From Macquaria australasica (Eukaryota > Chordata > Actinopteri > Centrarchiformes > Percichthyidae): a stretch of DNA of 64,000 nucleotides. The notes beneath the pieces are model-generated. The model was not told the origin of the DNA and ran no database searches. It saw only the letters and a list, made by a program, of their open reading frames with translations. Position 1 is the first letter of the stretch, and each line of letters starts with the position of its first letter. Below are positions 47,273 to 57,411 of this stretch, piece after piece. Both the position numbers and the translations under genes were made by a program. The DNA is taken from NCBI GenBank assembly GCA_005408345.1, contig SEMN01000926.1:62001-126000 (forward strand). Reading direction: 5' to 3'.

Positions 47273-48058
47273 CACCGATCAGCCATAACATTATGACCAC
47301 TGACAGGTGAAGTGAAGAACATTGATTATCTCGTTACAATGGCACCTGTCAGTGGGTGGGATATATTAGGCAGCAAGTGAACATTTTGTCCTCGAAGTAG
47401 TAGTGGAAGCAGGAAAAATGGACAAGTGTAAGGATGTGAGCAACTTGTGTTATGATCCTGATCTGCAGTGGTCAGTACCTACCAAAAGTGGTCCAAGGAA
47501 GGAAAACCGGTGAACCGGCGACAGGGTCATGGGCGGCCAAGGCTCAGTGATGCGCGTGTGGTTCGATCCAACAGAAGAGCTACTGTAGCTCAAATTGCTG
47601 AAAAAGTTAATGCTGGTTCTGATAGAAAGGTTTCAGAACACACAGTGCATCACAGTTTGTTGTGTATGGGGCTGCATATGCCCATGCTGACCCCTGTCCA
47701 CCGCCAAAAGTGCCTACAATGGGTATGTGAGCAGAACTGGACCACAGAGCAATGGAAGAAGGTGGTCTGGTCTGATGAATCACGTTTTCTTTTACATCAT
47801 GTGGATGGCCGGGTGCGTGTGTGTCGCTTACCCGGAGAAGACATGGCACCAGGATGCACTATGGGAAGAAGGCAAGCTGGCGGAGGCAGTGTGATGCTTT
47901 GGGCAATGTTCTGCTGGGAAACCTTGGGTCCTGCCATTCATGTGGATGTTACTTTGACACGTACCACCTACCTAAACATTGTTGCAGACCAAGTACACCC
48001 CTTCATTGAAAACGGTATTCCCTAATGGCAGTGGCCTCTTTCAGCAGGCTGATTGGTG
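47273..48058 (+). mobile_element. Internally deleted Tc1-like DNA transposon
   Basis: The left end is CACCGATCAGCCATAACATT ATGACCACTG; the right end GGCTGATTGGTG is the inverse of the first 12 bases with one mismatch. TA lies at 47271-47272 and 48059-48060, the normal Tc1/mariner target duplication. Autonomous elements of this group are about 1.2-1.6 kb, but this copy is 786 bp. The transposase frame runs directly from its middle into the last 12 bases of the right end, so the C-terminal half and most of the right TIR are lost. Being end-complete, it could once have been moved in trans, though only a short right TIR remains. Confidence 0.88.
47468..48025 (+). pseudogene. Tc1-like transposase, truncated at both ends
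   Basis: The 185-codon frame contains YQKWSKEGKPVNRRQGHGRP and RRATVAQIAEKVNAGSDRKV SEHTVH (end of the paired-type DNA-binding domain), then CEQNWTTEQWKKVVWSDESR FLLHHVDGRVRV (first catalytic aspartate at residue 103 in WSDESRF), and GGGSVMLWAMFCWETLGPAI. The later DNA-P motif with the second aspartate and the third acidic residue are deleted. The N-terminal helix-turn-helix is also damaged, since the first coding bases after 47415 do not stay in frame. Inactive. Confidence 0.88.
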
Positions 48059-48203
48059 TATACACTGTGTACTACATGCATAAAGCACGGCATGTCTGGC
48101 ACAGTAGACCTGACTCAATATTATATTCATTAAAATCTTTAAAACGTGAACTTATGTGTTACTGTACCATACATATTTTAGTCTTTCTGTTAGGTGCTCA
48201 TAA

Positions 48204-48274
48204 GCAATTGTGAGGCTCATGAGTGCTTTACAAGCATATTAAGTATTTCAATTTGTATTTCAACTTCACTTCAG
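48204..48274. repeat. Direct repeat flanking SINE-like copy, left unit
   Basis: GCAATTGTGAGGCTCATG, then CTTTACAAGCA, TTAAGTATTTCAAT and CAACTTCA recur in the same order and orientation at 48728-48806. Confidence 0.8.
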
Positions 48275-48436
48275 TACATCAATACAATTTTTTTGTGAAT
48301 TCACTATATTGGCAAAGGTTCAAAGAAATGGTTGGACATCATCTAGTTTGCTCAGAATTGTTGCTCATTTGTAATACTTTTGAAAGGCACTGGCAAACAC
48401 AGTGGCGACAGATCACAAAATGCTTACGCGGGTCTT

Positions 48437-48727
48437 TTTATTATTATGTTTTGGGCATTTTATGTCTTTATCAGATAGCTGACAGTATAGACATGACAGG
48501 AAATGGGGGGAGAGAGATGGGGCATGACATGCAAGAAAGGTCTCCAGTCAGAAGGCAACTGGTTCATGGTCGGTACCTTAATCCCTAGGCCACCACAAAG
48601 ACATATATGGGTCATCTTTAGGGCAATGACGAACAATCTCTTTTGTCGTTTAGTTTGGAGGATTTGAATTGTTGGAAGAGTAAGTGCAGCACACATTGGT
48701 TGCCTTGCAGTAGTAGGCTTGTAGTAC
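48437..48727 (+). mobile_element. SINE-like repeat P, copy 2
   Basis: It begins TTTTTATTATTATGTTTTGG GCATTTTATGTCTTTATCAG ATAGCTGACAGTATAGACAT GACAGGAAATGGGGGGAGAG AGATGGGGCATGACATGCAA, a common teleost repeat opening, and continues as in copy 1 (43940-44150) with CTTAATCCCTAGGCCACC. It is directly followed by the second flanking unit. Confidence 0.65.
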
Positions 48728-48806
48728 GCAATTGTGAGGCTCATGGATACTTTACAAGCACTTTAAGTATTTCAATATGTAGTTAAAACGGCAACTTCAT
48801 TGCAGT
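48728..48806. repeat. Direct repeat flanking SINE-like copy, right unit
   Basis: The same ordered blocks as 48204-48274, starting exactly where repeat P copy 2 ends. It carries a few substitutions and a small insertion (TAGTTAAAACGG). Confidence 0.8.
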
Positions 48807-50762
48807 GAAAATGTTTCTATATGGGTAAAAACTTCATGCACCCTTTACACACATACAGAGGAAAAATTAGAGAAACTAGAAAGCTCCTCGTCAGTGTGTA
48901 CTTTTCTGGCTAGCTCCAGCTAGTGTCTATACAGTCGGTACATTGGCTGTTGGGGGCAAATAAACACAGATGGCAAAAACAGTCCACCGGTAAAATTTGT
49001 TAATAATTCGACCAAAATCTTTGTTTGGTCTGAACACACCTTTAGTGTATGAACTATTCAAAAAGAATGGCAGCGCCTATACTGATGTTTCCTAATGAAA
49101 TGTACAAGGCAGCTGAAAGGACAAGACTCTCACTAACAAAACAGAATTTGTCCAAAAGTGAATATTGTACATACAACACAAGTAGCTAGCAAGCTAACTG
49201 GCTAGGTAGCACTTTTCATTCTCAGTATGAGAAATTTTCTTTTCGCTGGTTATGTGTGGTCTATTATGTCTCCTGTGGCAGGCTATCCTACCACAACTCT
49301 TTTGATAAAAAAAACAGGTCACAGTTGAATTACAGTCAACAAGCATCATTTTGTGATGTTTGAGGCTGTGCCTCGTGGGCTCTTGGATGGGCTTGGGAAC
49401 ATAATTAAATGAATCTGTCTTTCTGAACTTCAGCCATTTGAGATCACCACCAGCTGTAATGCAAACCGTTCTGGCTGTTATAATTTCTTCATTTTAAAGA
49501 ACTTCACGTTAGGCTATTTTGTAGAAGATCATGTCAATAGTGGGACACTTAGTGGACACTTTAAAGGCTTGGATTTTATACTTATGAACAGTGTTAACTG
49601 AAGTGTAAGAAGGCCTTTTCAGAGAAACTAGTAAGTGGACCTTGAGTTAAGATTGTTTTTGTCTCTGCATATAGCACATTAAATGACACAACACTATACT
49701 GAATGCATTGTCCTAGTGTGTCCTAGAACTTCTCTTGCCTCCAATCTTCTTGTACTTCTTCTTAATGCTGTTTACAACAGTCACAGAAACCATGTCCTTT
49801 GCAGCATACATACTGTACATGAGTAGATAGGTCCACACATCACACCAGCGACAGAGGACTAACTGGCTGCTTGTAACGGTACAGTATATCCTTCAGAAGG
49901 TATAATCACAGCCATACGTCTGTACGTGTGCGTCCTGAGGAGGTAGTGGCCAGGGTTGGTTAGTCACACTTAGCATGATTAGGAGCAGCTTTCAGACATT
50001 TTCCCAGTGTGCCTCAGTGTGGATATAATAACACCCAAAGGAACCGTCTCAGTTTGGACACCTCTCTGAGCCTGTCAGACATGTGCAGGTCTCTGTATTT
50101 GTGGATGTGAGCTAACTTCAAAACACATCCCTCTTCAGCATTTAAAGGGCCATACCACAGATTTTGTTTCTTGCCCATTAACTACATCATTTTTTGTTAC
50201 TGCTGAATTTTCTCTTTTCCCCCTATGTGGCAATTGTAGAACACTGTACCAGCTGGTTTACCTTTTGTTTCTTCCAAACAATCCTACAAACTGCAAGTCC
50301 TGTATGTAAAAGGATTTTTCTAAAGAAAGACTTATAGTACAGTACGAGATAATGAGTGTGTACAGCATTCCTTTTCTGCAGTGTGGGCATGTGTGTGTGA
50401 ACTGTTTCATGTGTGCACATCTTTGTACTTGGGCCTGTGTGTGACCATGTGTGTGTGAATTAATGAAACGAGTTGTGCTGTAGTGTCTTCATAACACCTG
50501 ATACTCAGAATGGGTCCCAAGGCTCCCAGCTCCATGCTCCACATGAAACACCCAGCTCCCCTGCATGTCTACCACACTGAAGAAGTTCCCTTTATGTAGC
50601 ATAATGAATAATGCACATCGAGAAAGAGAAAAAAACCCCTCCATAGCTCCTGTATGTATAATGAAGGTAATGTGTTTGTGCAGTTTGTCTGATTAGGTGA
50701 AAGCCTGTCATATATCTTGTCCCTTAAGGGTGCAGAGGCTGCTCACTTTGATTTCCCTGTAC
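48807..50762. other. Unassigned DNA, 2 kb
   Basis: Nothing recognisable apart from TG-rich patches around 50380-50455. Confidence 0.55.
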
Positions 50763-50936
50763 CTGCAAATGATGCAGAAATGATTTTGCAATTGATCCCA
50801 GGGTGACTAATGTACGATCAATTGTTGTCATACCGTTGTCGAGCCCCTCCAACCTCTGATGGATGACACTGTCGATATCTGTATTGCCATTCAGGTCTAT
50901 TGACCTTTCTCGGAGGCATGTTAGCACCGCTTGGCC
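50763..50936 (-). CDS. Candidate exon, unidentified protein
   Basis: On the minus strand, an AG at 50938-50937 is followed by 174 bp open in one frame and then CAG with a GTACAG donor (GT at 50762-50761). Both boundaries are phase 0. The 58 residues start GQAVLTCLRERSIDLNGNTD and include VIHQRLEGLDNGMTTIDRTL, then VTLGSIAKSFLHHLQ. The heptad-like hydrophobic spacing suggests a coiled coil. I do not recognise the protein. Stops (TAA TGA) lie just upstream in frame, so the exon would have to begin at this weak AG. A stronger pyrimidine-rich acceptor at 51020 leads into a stop. About half of codons end in G or C, so codon use gives no support. It may equally be constrained non-coding DNA or chance. 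Confidence 0.3.
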
Positions 50937-51455
50937 CTGTCATTATGGCTGTGATCCAGATGCCAGGGGTCGGCATCGGGGGAGCCTCCATCTATTACAT
51001 GGAGCCGAGAGCTGCTAAACTGAGCAGGAAGAGAGATAAAAGAGGAAGCAGATGAGAGACAAACACACAGGAACAGAGATAAACACAGAATGTACTGTAC
51101 AGATACAGTTGTACAGTAGAGCATGTTTTAAGGCTGATATGTGATTTTTTTTTTACCTGGCCTTAAAAAAAGAGGTGGGCCTTAGGTGGACGGCTTCCAT
51201 TTAAAAAAAAAAAAAAAGGAGAAAAACCCTACAGCAACTGGACTGGAGCCTGAACAGAGCCTGAGGAAATAGGACTCAGCTCAGCGTTTGCTGATGAGCA
51301 GCCATTGGTTTGTTTTAAGCCAGCGTGTATTGCTTGATCTGTTTCCACATCCAGCTCCAAACCACCTGGGAAAACATCTGACCAAGGACCAGTTGGCTCT
51401 TAACTGGTACAGTCTAAAGATCCATCGTCCAATTCACTTCAATATTACAGGAGTC
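50937..51455. other. Unassigned DNA
   Basis: It contains a minus-strand pyrimidine tract ending in CAG (51020-51060) and an A-run (51202-51217). No repeat recognised. Confidence 0.5.
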
Positions 51456-51590
51456 TTAAGGAAATAGTTCAACATTTTGGGAAATACACTTGTTCTTCTT
51501 CTTCCAGCATTAAAGGGTCAATATCAAAGTTCAGAAATGCACCTACCAACACCTCTAAAACTCACTAATTAACACATTGTAAATTGGCTT
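51456..51590 (+). mobile_element. 'TTAAAGGAATAGTTC' repeat fragment, plus strand
   Basis: TTAAGGAAATAGTTCAACAT TTTGGGAAATACACTTGTTC begins the family. After an internal deletion it continues with CACCTACCAACACCTCTAAA ACTCACTAATTAACACATTG, a later block of the same family. It directly abuts the fold-back copy at 51591. Confidence 0.7.
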
Positions 51591-51982
51591 ATTAAAAGGA
51601 AACTCTGGTATTTTTAAACCTGGGCCCTATTTTTATACATTTTGGGGTCTAAATGACTAATACTTACAAGAAGTTCTAGAATTGGTCCAGTAGATCACCT
51701 CCACTGGCATCCGTAAACGGGCTGCAATGGCTGCAAAGTAATCCTTGCAGGCAGTTGCGCCCATGAAAAGTCTGTCCAGTAAAAGTGCTTGTTTTTGCTA
51801 CTGACAGGGGCAGACCGTTATTCTAAGTGTCTGACAACATTGTGGAAAGGATCCCTACAGAGACAAACCTTTTAGTTAAACTCTTCTCGCCAACGCTGAC
51901 TCACATTTCCACTGTCGTCTCAACTCAACCTCTCGTGAGATTTCAGAGCGAGACTTTTCCTTGAGCAAGACTTTCTGTTTCT
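51591..51982 (+). mobile_element. Fold-back element (TTAAAGG ends), copy 2, one arm and loop
   Basis: The left arm agrees with copy 1 (4889-5438): TGGTATTTTTAAACCTGGGC CCTATTTTTA, GGCTGCAATGGCTGCAAAGT AATCCTTG, TATTCTAAGTGTCTGACAAC ATTGTGGAAAGGATCCCTAC AGAGACA. The following 90 bp (CAACTCAACCTCTCGTGAGA TTTCAGAGC) matches the loop of copy 1 in reverse orientation. The right arm is missing. Confidence 0.8.
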
Positions 51983-52999
51983 GCTGCATGCTGTCGTAGT
52001 TTGAAGACCTTTACCTTTTAATTACATTTTTTGTCAGGGTGAAATCAGCATTTATTCCATGGGACTTGAGTACAGTATGTGAATACACAACACGTATTGG
52101 TTGTAATATCCTTTTTGAAAATGACAATTTGACCCGTGATTGATAATCTGAAAATAGGTTTTCACATGGGAAACAATTGTGTAATTGCACATCCACATTT
52201 GGGAGGGGGGAAAAATGGTGTCGCATGTAAAACAAGATCGTATTGATCATACCATTATGCTCCATGTATTACTGTGACATTAGTCTTTAGCAGCTGCTGC
52301 AACACAGAAAGTCTGAGCCAAGCTGACGCTGGAGTAAAAAAAAATTAAAAAATGACTGAGTACTCCTCACTGTGTGCTGCGGTAGCACATGTGAATGGCT
52401 CCATCAAATTGTAATTTCTACTTGTTGTTTTTCATGTCTTCTATTTTTATTCCGCTCATGCTCAGTGGCTGTGCTGTTATCAGGCTCCTATCTGCTACGG
52501 CAGCAGGAGCTACATTTCTAAATTAAGCCTCATGAATTATTCTTGTACTGCATTACCTCTTGTTCCTCACTGCAATGAAGGAAGAAAGTTTTCTTAAAGG
52601 GGATTGTTTAGAAGTTGTAAGACTACAGATGCATCTGTAGAAGACACAGTAACTACTGTGTGAATAACACCAGCCTGTAGAAAGGTATGTTGCAGTATAA
52701 ACACCTCACACAGTATTCCCAGAAGAATCCCTCTTCCTCCTCTGTATGAAGGCCTCCTTCAGTACACTTTCCACCTCCATTCCCTTTAACATTTAGAATC
52801 ATTAGAGCAACACTGTTGTCTACGTGTATCATTATGAAGATGCAGTGTGTTCTTATTAAGTCTAAATCTGGAGCCAGGTATCTGGACAACTACTTAAAGG
52901 TATTAGCAGGACTGTGATAATTCCACTGACTGTCTGCCAGTTGGATAATTCAGTAAATTTAGGGAGCAATACTCCAAACTGATAAACAAGGACCAGGAA
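51983..52999. other. Unassigned DNA
   Basis: No gene or repeat recognised. Confidence 0.55.
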
Positions 53000-54037
53000 C
53001 AGATGACCTGGCTCATCTCTGCAAAAAGGCACTCACTACTTTCTGCAGAGATTAGGAATTATTTCATTATAATGGTACAGTATGTTCTTAGGCTAGAGAG
53101 GCTGTTTACTTTTATTGTAATAATTATTAATAGCTCCTTAGCAAAATGCATCTTTCCATCGATTTTTAAACATGCTGTGGTCCAACCTCTTTTAAAGAAC
53201 CCTAACCTTGATCCTTCTGTTCTTAATAATTTCAGGCCAATTTCTAAACTTCCATTTTTAGTTTAGAAAAGGTGGTTTGTCATAATAACATCTTTGAGAA
53301 ATTTCAGTCCGGTTTTTACATAGCACAGAAACTACACTCATTAAGATAACAAATGACCTCCTTTTAGCAACAGATAGGGGGGTGAGCACAATTTTAATTC
53401 TTTTAGACCTAAGTGCAGCTTTTGACACAGTAGATCATGCCATGTTCTTTTAGAAAGAACCCACTCGGTCACCATAGGTAATTACTCTTCTACAACTCAC
53501 ATTACCTGTGGTGTTCTGCAAGGTTCAATTTTAGGTCCACCTTTATTCTATATCTACATGCTTCCACTTGGTCAAATCATCCAACTCCATAACGTCTCTT
53601 TTCATTGCTACGCAGACAACACACATATATACCTTCCCCTGAGACCCAGTGACTCAAAAAGCCTAGCTGCTGTTTTAGATTGTCTCAATGATGTCAACTG
53701 TTGGATGGCACAACATTTTCTTCAACTCAACAACTCAAAATCAGAAATTAGTCTCATTCAGAATGGCTTTGGTCCATTATCTGCTAATGTGAAGCCCACT
53801 GCCAGAAATTTGGGAGAACTATTTGATTCAGATCTAAGCTTTGCTCTACAGATCCAAAAAGTTGTCCAGTCCTGCTTCCATCAAATAAGAATCATCTCCA
53901 GAATCAAACCAATGCTTTCACATTCTTTACTGTTTGGCTCTCTGTTCTTATATTGTTTTCTGAGTATCCTGCTTTTGTAAACTCTTTTAAGGGTGCTATA
54001 TAAATAAAGTTATTATTATTATTATTATTATTATTAG
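53000..54037 (+). pseudogene. Decayed L2-type LINE reverse transcriptase with 3' end and (TTA)n tail
   Basis: Plus-strand frames read IINSSLAKCIFPSIFKHAVV then QPLLKNPNLDPSVLNNFRPI SKLPF (53128-53262), ILLDLSAAFDTVDH at about 53396, HITCGVLQGSILGPPLFYIY ML at about 53505, then FHCYADNTHIYLPLRPSDSK SLAAVLDCLN (from about 53600) and NVKPTARNLGELFDSDLSFA (about 53788). These are reverse transcriptase motifs of the teleost L2 group. The catalytic YADD is YADN here; stops, frameshifts and deletions are frequent. The 3' end AAGGGTGCTATATAAATAAA GTTATT with a TTA tail (54010-54036) is the usual terminus of this LINE group, with most of the C-terminal region deleted. Confidence 0.88.
54010..54036. 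repeat. (TTA)9 tail
   Basis: A perfect TTA array directly after AATAAAG of the LINE 3' end, so it is the element's own simple-sequence tail. Confidence 0.9.
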
Positions 54038-54994
54038 TATTACTTATTAACTGAGAGCTGCACAGCATTGCCATGACTGTACTACAAGTACGTAAGATGC
54101 AAAATACAAACTTTGCTCTGTGATTGCCTTTCCTTTTATGGTCTCTATTAATTCATGCTTTTATCCAGAACAAAAGCTTTCCATGGATTTGTTGTATGTC
54201 TATCTGTCTGTCTGTTTACTTTCTTCTTCCATCTGATTACAGGAGTTTACTTTATCTGTCTAATCAATGTTAACAGTTTAAGGTAACACTTGATTTATGA
54301 GACTTTTAGAAGTCTATCTAAAAGCTTAAAAATGCCTTAATCATTTCTAAGTGTATGCACCCCTTAATATTAACCAATAGCCCCCTAAATTGCTAAATTT
54401 ATGCAATTGTATCTTAATTTAAAAACAGAAAAATAATTCTGTTTCATCAACTTGGATCTTAATTTCCTACTTTGGGCCATCATTTCTATTAGTAGTAGTA
54501 ACACTGAACTCACCAGTTCAGTAGCTGAGATCTGGGAATGTGGCAACAGCGCTAAAAAAAGTGCAATGAGGCAAGAAACTCACAGTTTACAGATGACTTC
54601 CTGGTTTGAATTTGACCTACTGTACTAGCTGTAATTTTGCACAGTTTTCCTGTGCAGTGAGGCATCAGGCCCCCAGAAACAGTGGCGATCCTAGACTCTG
54701 GGGTGCCTCAGGCAAAGAAGCCCATCGAGCAGTCAGTCAATTCAGTTAAAAAATTCATTCAGTCAGTTGTGCTTGATCGAACGTCATAACTTACAGAGTC
54801 AGTGTCAGTAAGTTAGGTCTCCTGATCCTCTCACCACTCCTTGAAGGGGCCCCACTTAGGGGTTTTATGAGGCAGTGGTAGTGCACTGTATAGTGCCTTT
54901 ATGGGAGGTTTAAGGTTTTTTTAGTCATTGCAAAATGTGCAAGTATGAGTGGCCATTGGGAGCCCCAAACATTTGCCTGATTTGCCTCTCCTGA
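54038..54994. other. Unassigned DNA
   Basis: The segment 54660-54860 (CAGTGGCGATCCTAGACTC, then GGGGCCCCAC) looks like a repeat remnant but cannot be assigned. Confidence 0.45.
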
Positions 54995-55310
54995 CCATAG
55001 ACTGGACATAAGATAGATGACATGACAGCTCCCCAAAAGTGAAGCCAAAACATCTGGATCGTCCCCTGGTGGCTGGCTGCAGTATAGGTCATAAACCCCA
55101 CCCCCTCCATGTTAGCGGATGGGACAAAACTGAAAAATCAAAGTACACGTCAAATAAAATGTTCCAAAAGATGGTTTCTGTCATTTTAGGTAGTTCTTAT
55201 CACGTTGATGTTTGTTCATTGTGTGTTAATTTTTCTGATAAGTTTGGTTTTAATTAGTTATTTGATGCTATAAAACGGGGGTGTGATGTCATAGTGACCA
55301 CAGTCGGTAT
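54995..55310 (-). mobile_element. CCATAGACTG element, copy 2, partial (minus strand)
   Basis: It begins CCATAGACTGGACATAAGAT, then GACAGCTCCCCAAAAGTGAA, GCTGGCTGCAGTATAGGTCA TAAACCCCACCCCCTCCATG TTAGCGGATGGGACAAAACT. It is the inverse of the right two-thirds of copy 1 (4046-4535). The other end is missing after about 55310. A 61-codon frame here is a shadow. Confidence 0.8.
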
Positions 55311-56230
55311 TGCAGAACACTGGCCCAAAAGGCATTTTTCCCATACACAATCATTACAAAAGGAACAGCTGTAAAATGAAGAATACATTTTTCTGAGCGT
55401 CACAAACACCTTGAAATGACTTGTATGATCAGAGTTTGACCCATTCAGTCCTGTCACATTTGCAAGTTATTTTCAGAGTTAGTTTCAAAGAGCCATGTCT
55501 GTTAATTAGTTCATGCCAAGGATAGAGATGAAAGAACTGTAAGGCTATGTTCAGATACACAACTGCGAGGTACACAGTGGTCTCAAGCCAAATGCCAAAG
55601 CAAAGTGCTCCGGTCGTCTAGATCATCTGCAATTAGACTTAATTTCTGCTGCAAAGCAAAGTGATGTCATTCAGTAACGTAATGCTTTGGACAATCAATG
55701 GACCTGTGTCCAATAGAAAATTAATTTAGGTCGACATGTCCTTGCAAGGCAATTGTTTTGCTCTTTCCAATAACATTTTCGGTTCATACTTCATTTTATT
55801 CCTAATATTAAGAGTTGAAGGGGGATTTGATGTTTGAAGTTAAGGATTCTGTTCCCTTGATTCTTCAGACTGTACCATGATCTTTCTGTGTTTACTGCGA
55901 GGTGTAAATAGCTCATGAAAGGAAGGAAGATTATCTTCTTTTCGCCCATTTCCGATCCTTTCTTCCACACAGACAGAACTGTACAGCCTTTTCTGAAAGC
56001 AAAAGTTTCAAGACTGAGGTTTCCAGTAAGCAGGAGCAGAACTTGCTGAATGTGTGTGTGCTTCCGCTGTCCCTCTTGATTAAACTGTTACAGTAATGTG
56101 TGTGTGACAGCAGGGAACCCCGGGGGAGATAAGACTGCTGGAGCCAAACAAGAAGTAGCTCTCCTCCCACTTGAAGCTGCAGCATCTCTTATCTCCCACT
56201 GCTTCAACCTGTTATTGACACACCAGACAA
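55311..56230. other. Unassigned DNA
   Basis: Nothing recognisable. Confidence 0.6.
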
Positions 56231-56270
56231 CCCCCCACCCCCACCCCTAACCCCCCACCCCCACCCCTAA
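56231..56270 (-). repeat. Two 20 bp C-rich tandem units (G-quadruplex-prone on minus strand)
   Basis: CCCCCCACCCCCACCCCTAA is repeated twice exactly and followed by CCCC. The minus strand holds seven G-runs of 4-6 bases separated by 1-3 bases, meeting the usual G-quadruplex pattern. Confidence 0.95.
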
Positions 56271-56809
56271 CCCCGGAGGACTTCTTACACACAGGAAGCT
56301 GTGAGAAAAATATTCATATTCCAACTGAAGTTGGACTGTAAGGGTACATTGTGGCAACAAAACAAAACAAAAAACTGTCTCCTTCAGTGTGTGCAGTACA
56401 GTTTGTCTCTCAGGGACAAGATGCCAAATATATATAGTATCTACCAGTTATCCAAAAAGTATGTACAGAATACAATCAAGCTCCATCATATCCATCATAC
56501 CAAGGGTGGATGACACTTTGGTTGAGAACTGATTTTTAACCAAGAAGGATAGGCCTTTTTGTAAGTAAACCCAACCACATATTAGGCTCCTTCAAATATT
56601 AAAATGTGCTTCCTGCGTTCTACTTTACCTGGCAGGTGCTAACACCTTATTACCACTGCTAATGGAGGAGGACAGAGGGGGTAATGTTCGCCACTTGGTG
56701 GTGTGTGTTTTCTTACAGAAAGGCATTTAAGTTCCAAACAGAATCATGTAACACTGCAAAAAATAATCATGAACCTTTGAAAAGAAATGCAGCAAACGGG
56801 GACATGACA
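56271..56809. other. Unassigned DNA
   Basis: Nothing recognisable. Confidence 0.6.
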
Positions 56810-56927
56810 GTGGCTAACCTTCACCTGGCGGTAGCTTCATATTTATAGTGGTATCGATATTCTCATCTAACTCTTGGCAAGAACACTAATAAGCACATTT
56901 CCCAAAATGTTGAACTATTCCTTTAAA
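56810..56927 (-). mobile_element. 'TTAAAGGAATAGTTC' repeat fragment, minus strand
   Basis: On the minus strand: TTAAAGGAATAGTTCAACAT TTTGGGAAATGTGCTTATTA, TCTTGCCAAGAGTTAGATGA, GAATATCGATACCACTATAA ATATGAAGCTACCGCCAGG. It is the best-preserved outer end of this family in the window. Confidence 0.75.
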
Positions 56928-57336
56928 CAAAATTAAAGTTTCTGTATCTCTTAGCAGACATATGAAGAGGGGACATTTGGGTTATTGGCACCATCAAACA
57001 ATGCAGAGGCATTGGAGAGATAGTTTTTCCAATTCTTGACCATGTGTTGTTGTGATAACTGGCTTATTTCCTGTGCAATAACCCTGTGACACAAACATTC
57101 ACTGTACCTGTAAATGATATATTCTCATTGTTGAAATATGCAGTTTTTAAACATATAAATATCATCACTCAAACACAAATCTATGCACGCTGTGCATACT
57201 GTATATACTGTCATATCTACCAGTCTCATGTATACACAGCAACCTGTTACATTAATCATATTTATTTCAGCACCCTTTGTACTCTGCACCATTGCACTAT
57301 TGTCTTACTGTCAACAAATGTTATTGTTGCTGTTGT
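56928..57336. other. Unassigned DNA
   Basis: Nothing recognisable. Frames at 57086-57427 run into the TA microsatellite. Confidence 0.55.
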
Positions 57337-57337
57337 C

Positions 57338-57369
<32 letters not shown>

Positions 57370-57370
57370 C
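57337..57370. repeat. (TA)n microsatellite
   Basis: A nearly perfect TA array interrupted by one GTA, followed by further TA/TTTATA-rich sequence to about 57400. Confidence 0.9.
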
Positions 57371-57411
57371 TTTTTTATATATATATTTATATTTATATCT
57401 GTAGATAGTAG

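Noticed and set aside
48560..48600. tRNA-like CTTAATCCCTAGGCCACC block
   Set aside because: There is no cloverleaf, anticodon stem or intact B box; it belongs to a SINE-like repeat and is not a tRNA gene.
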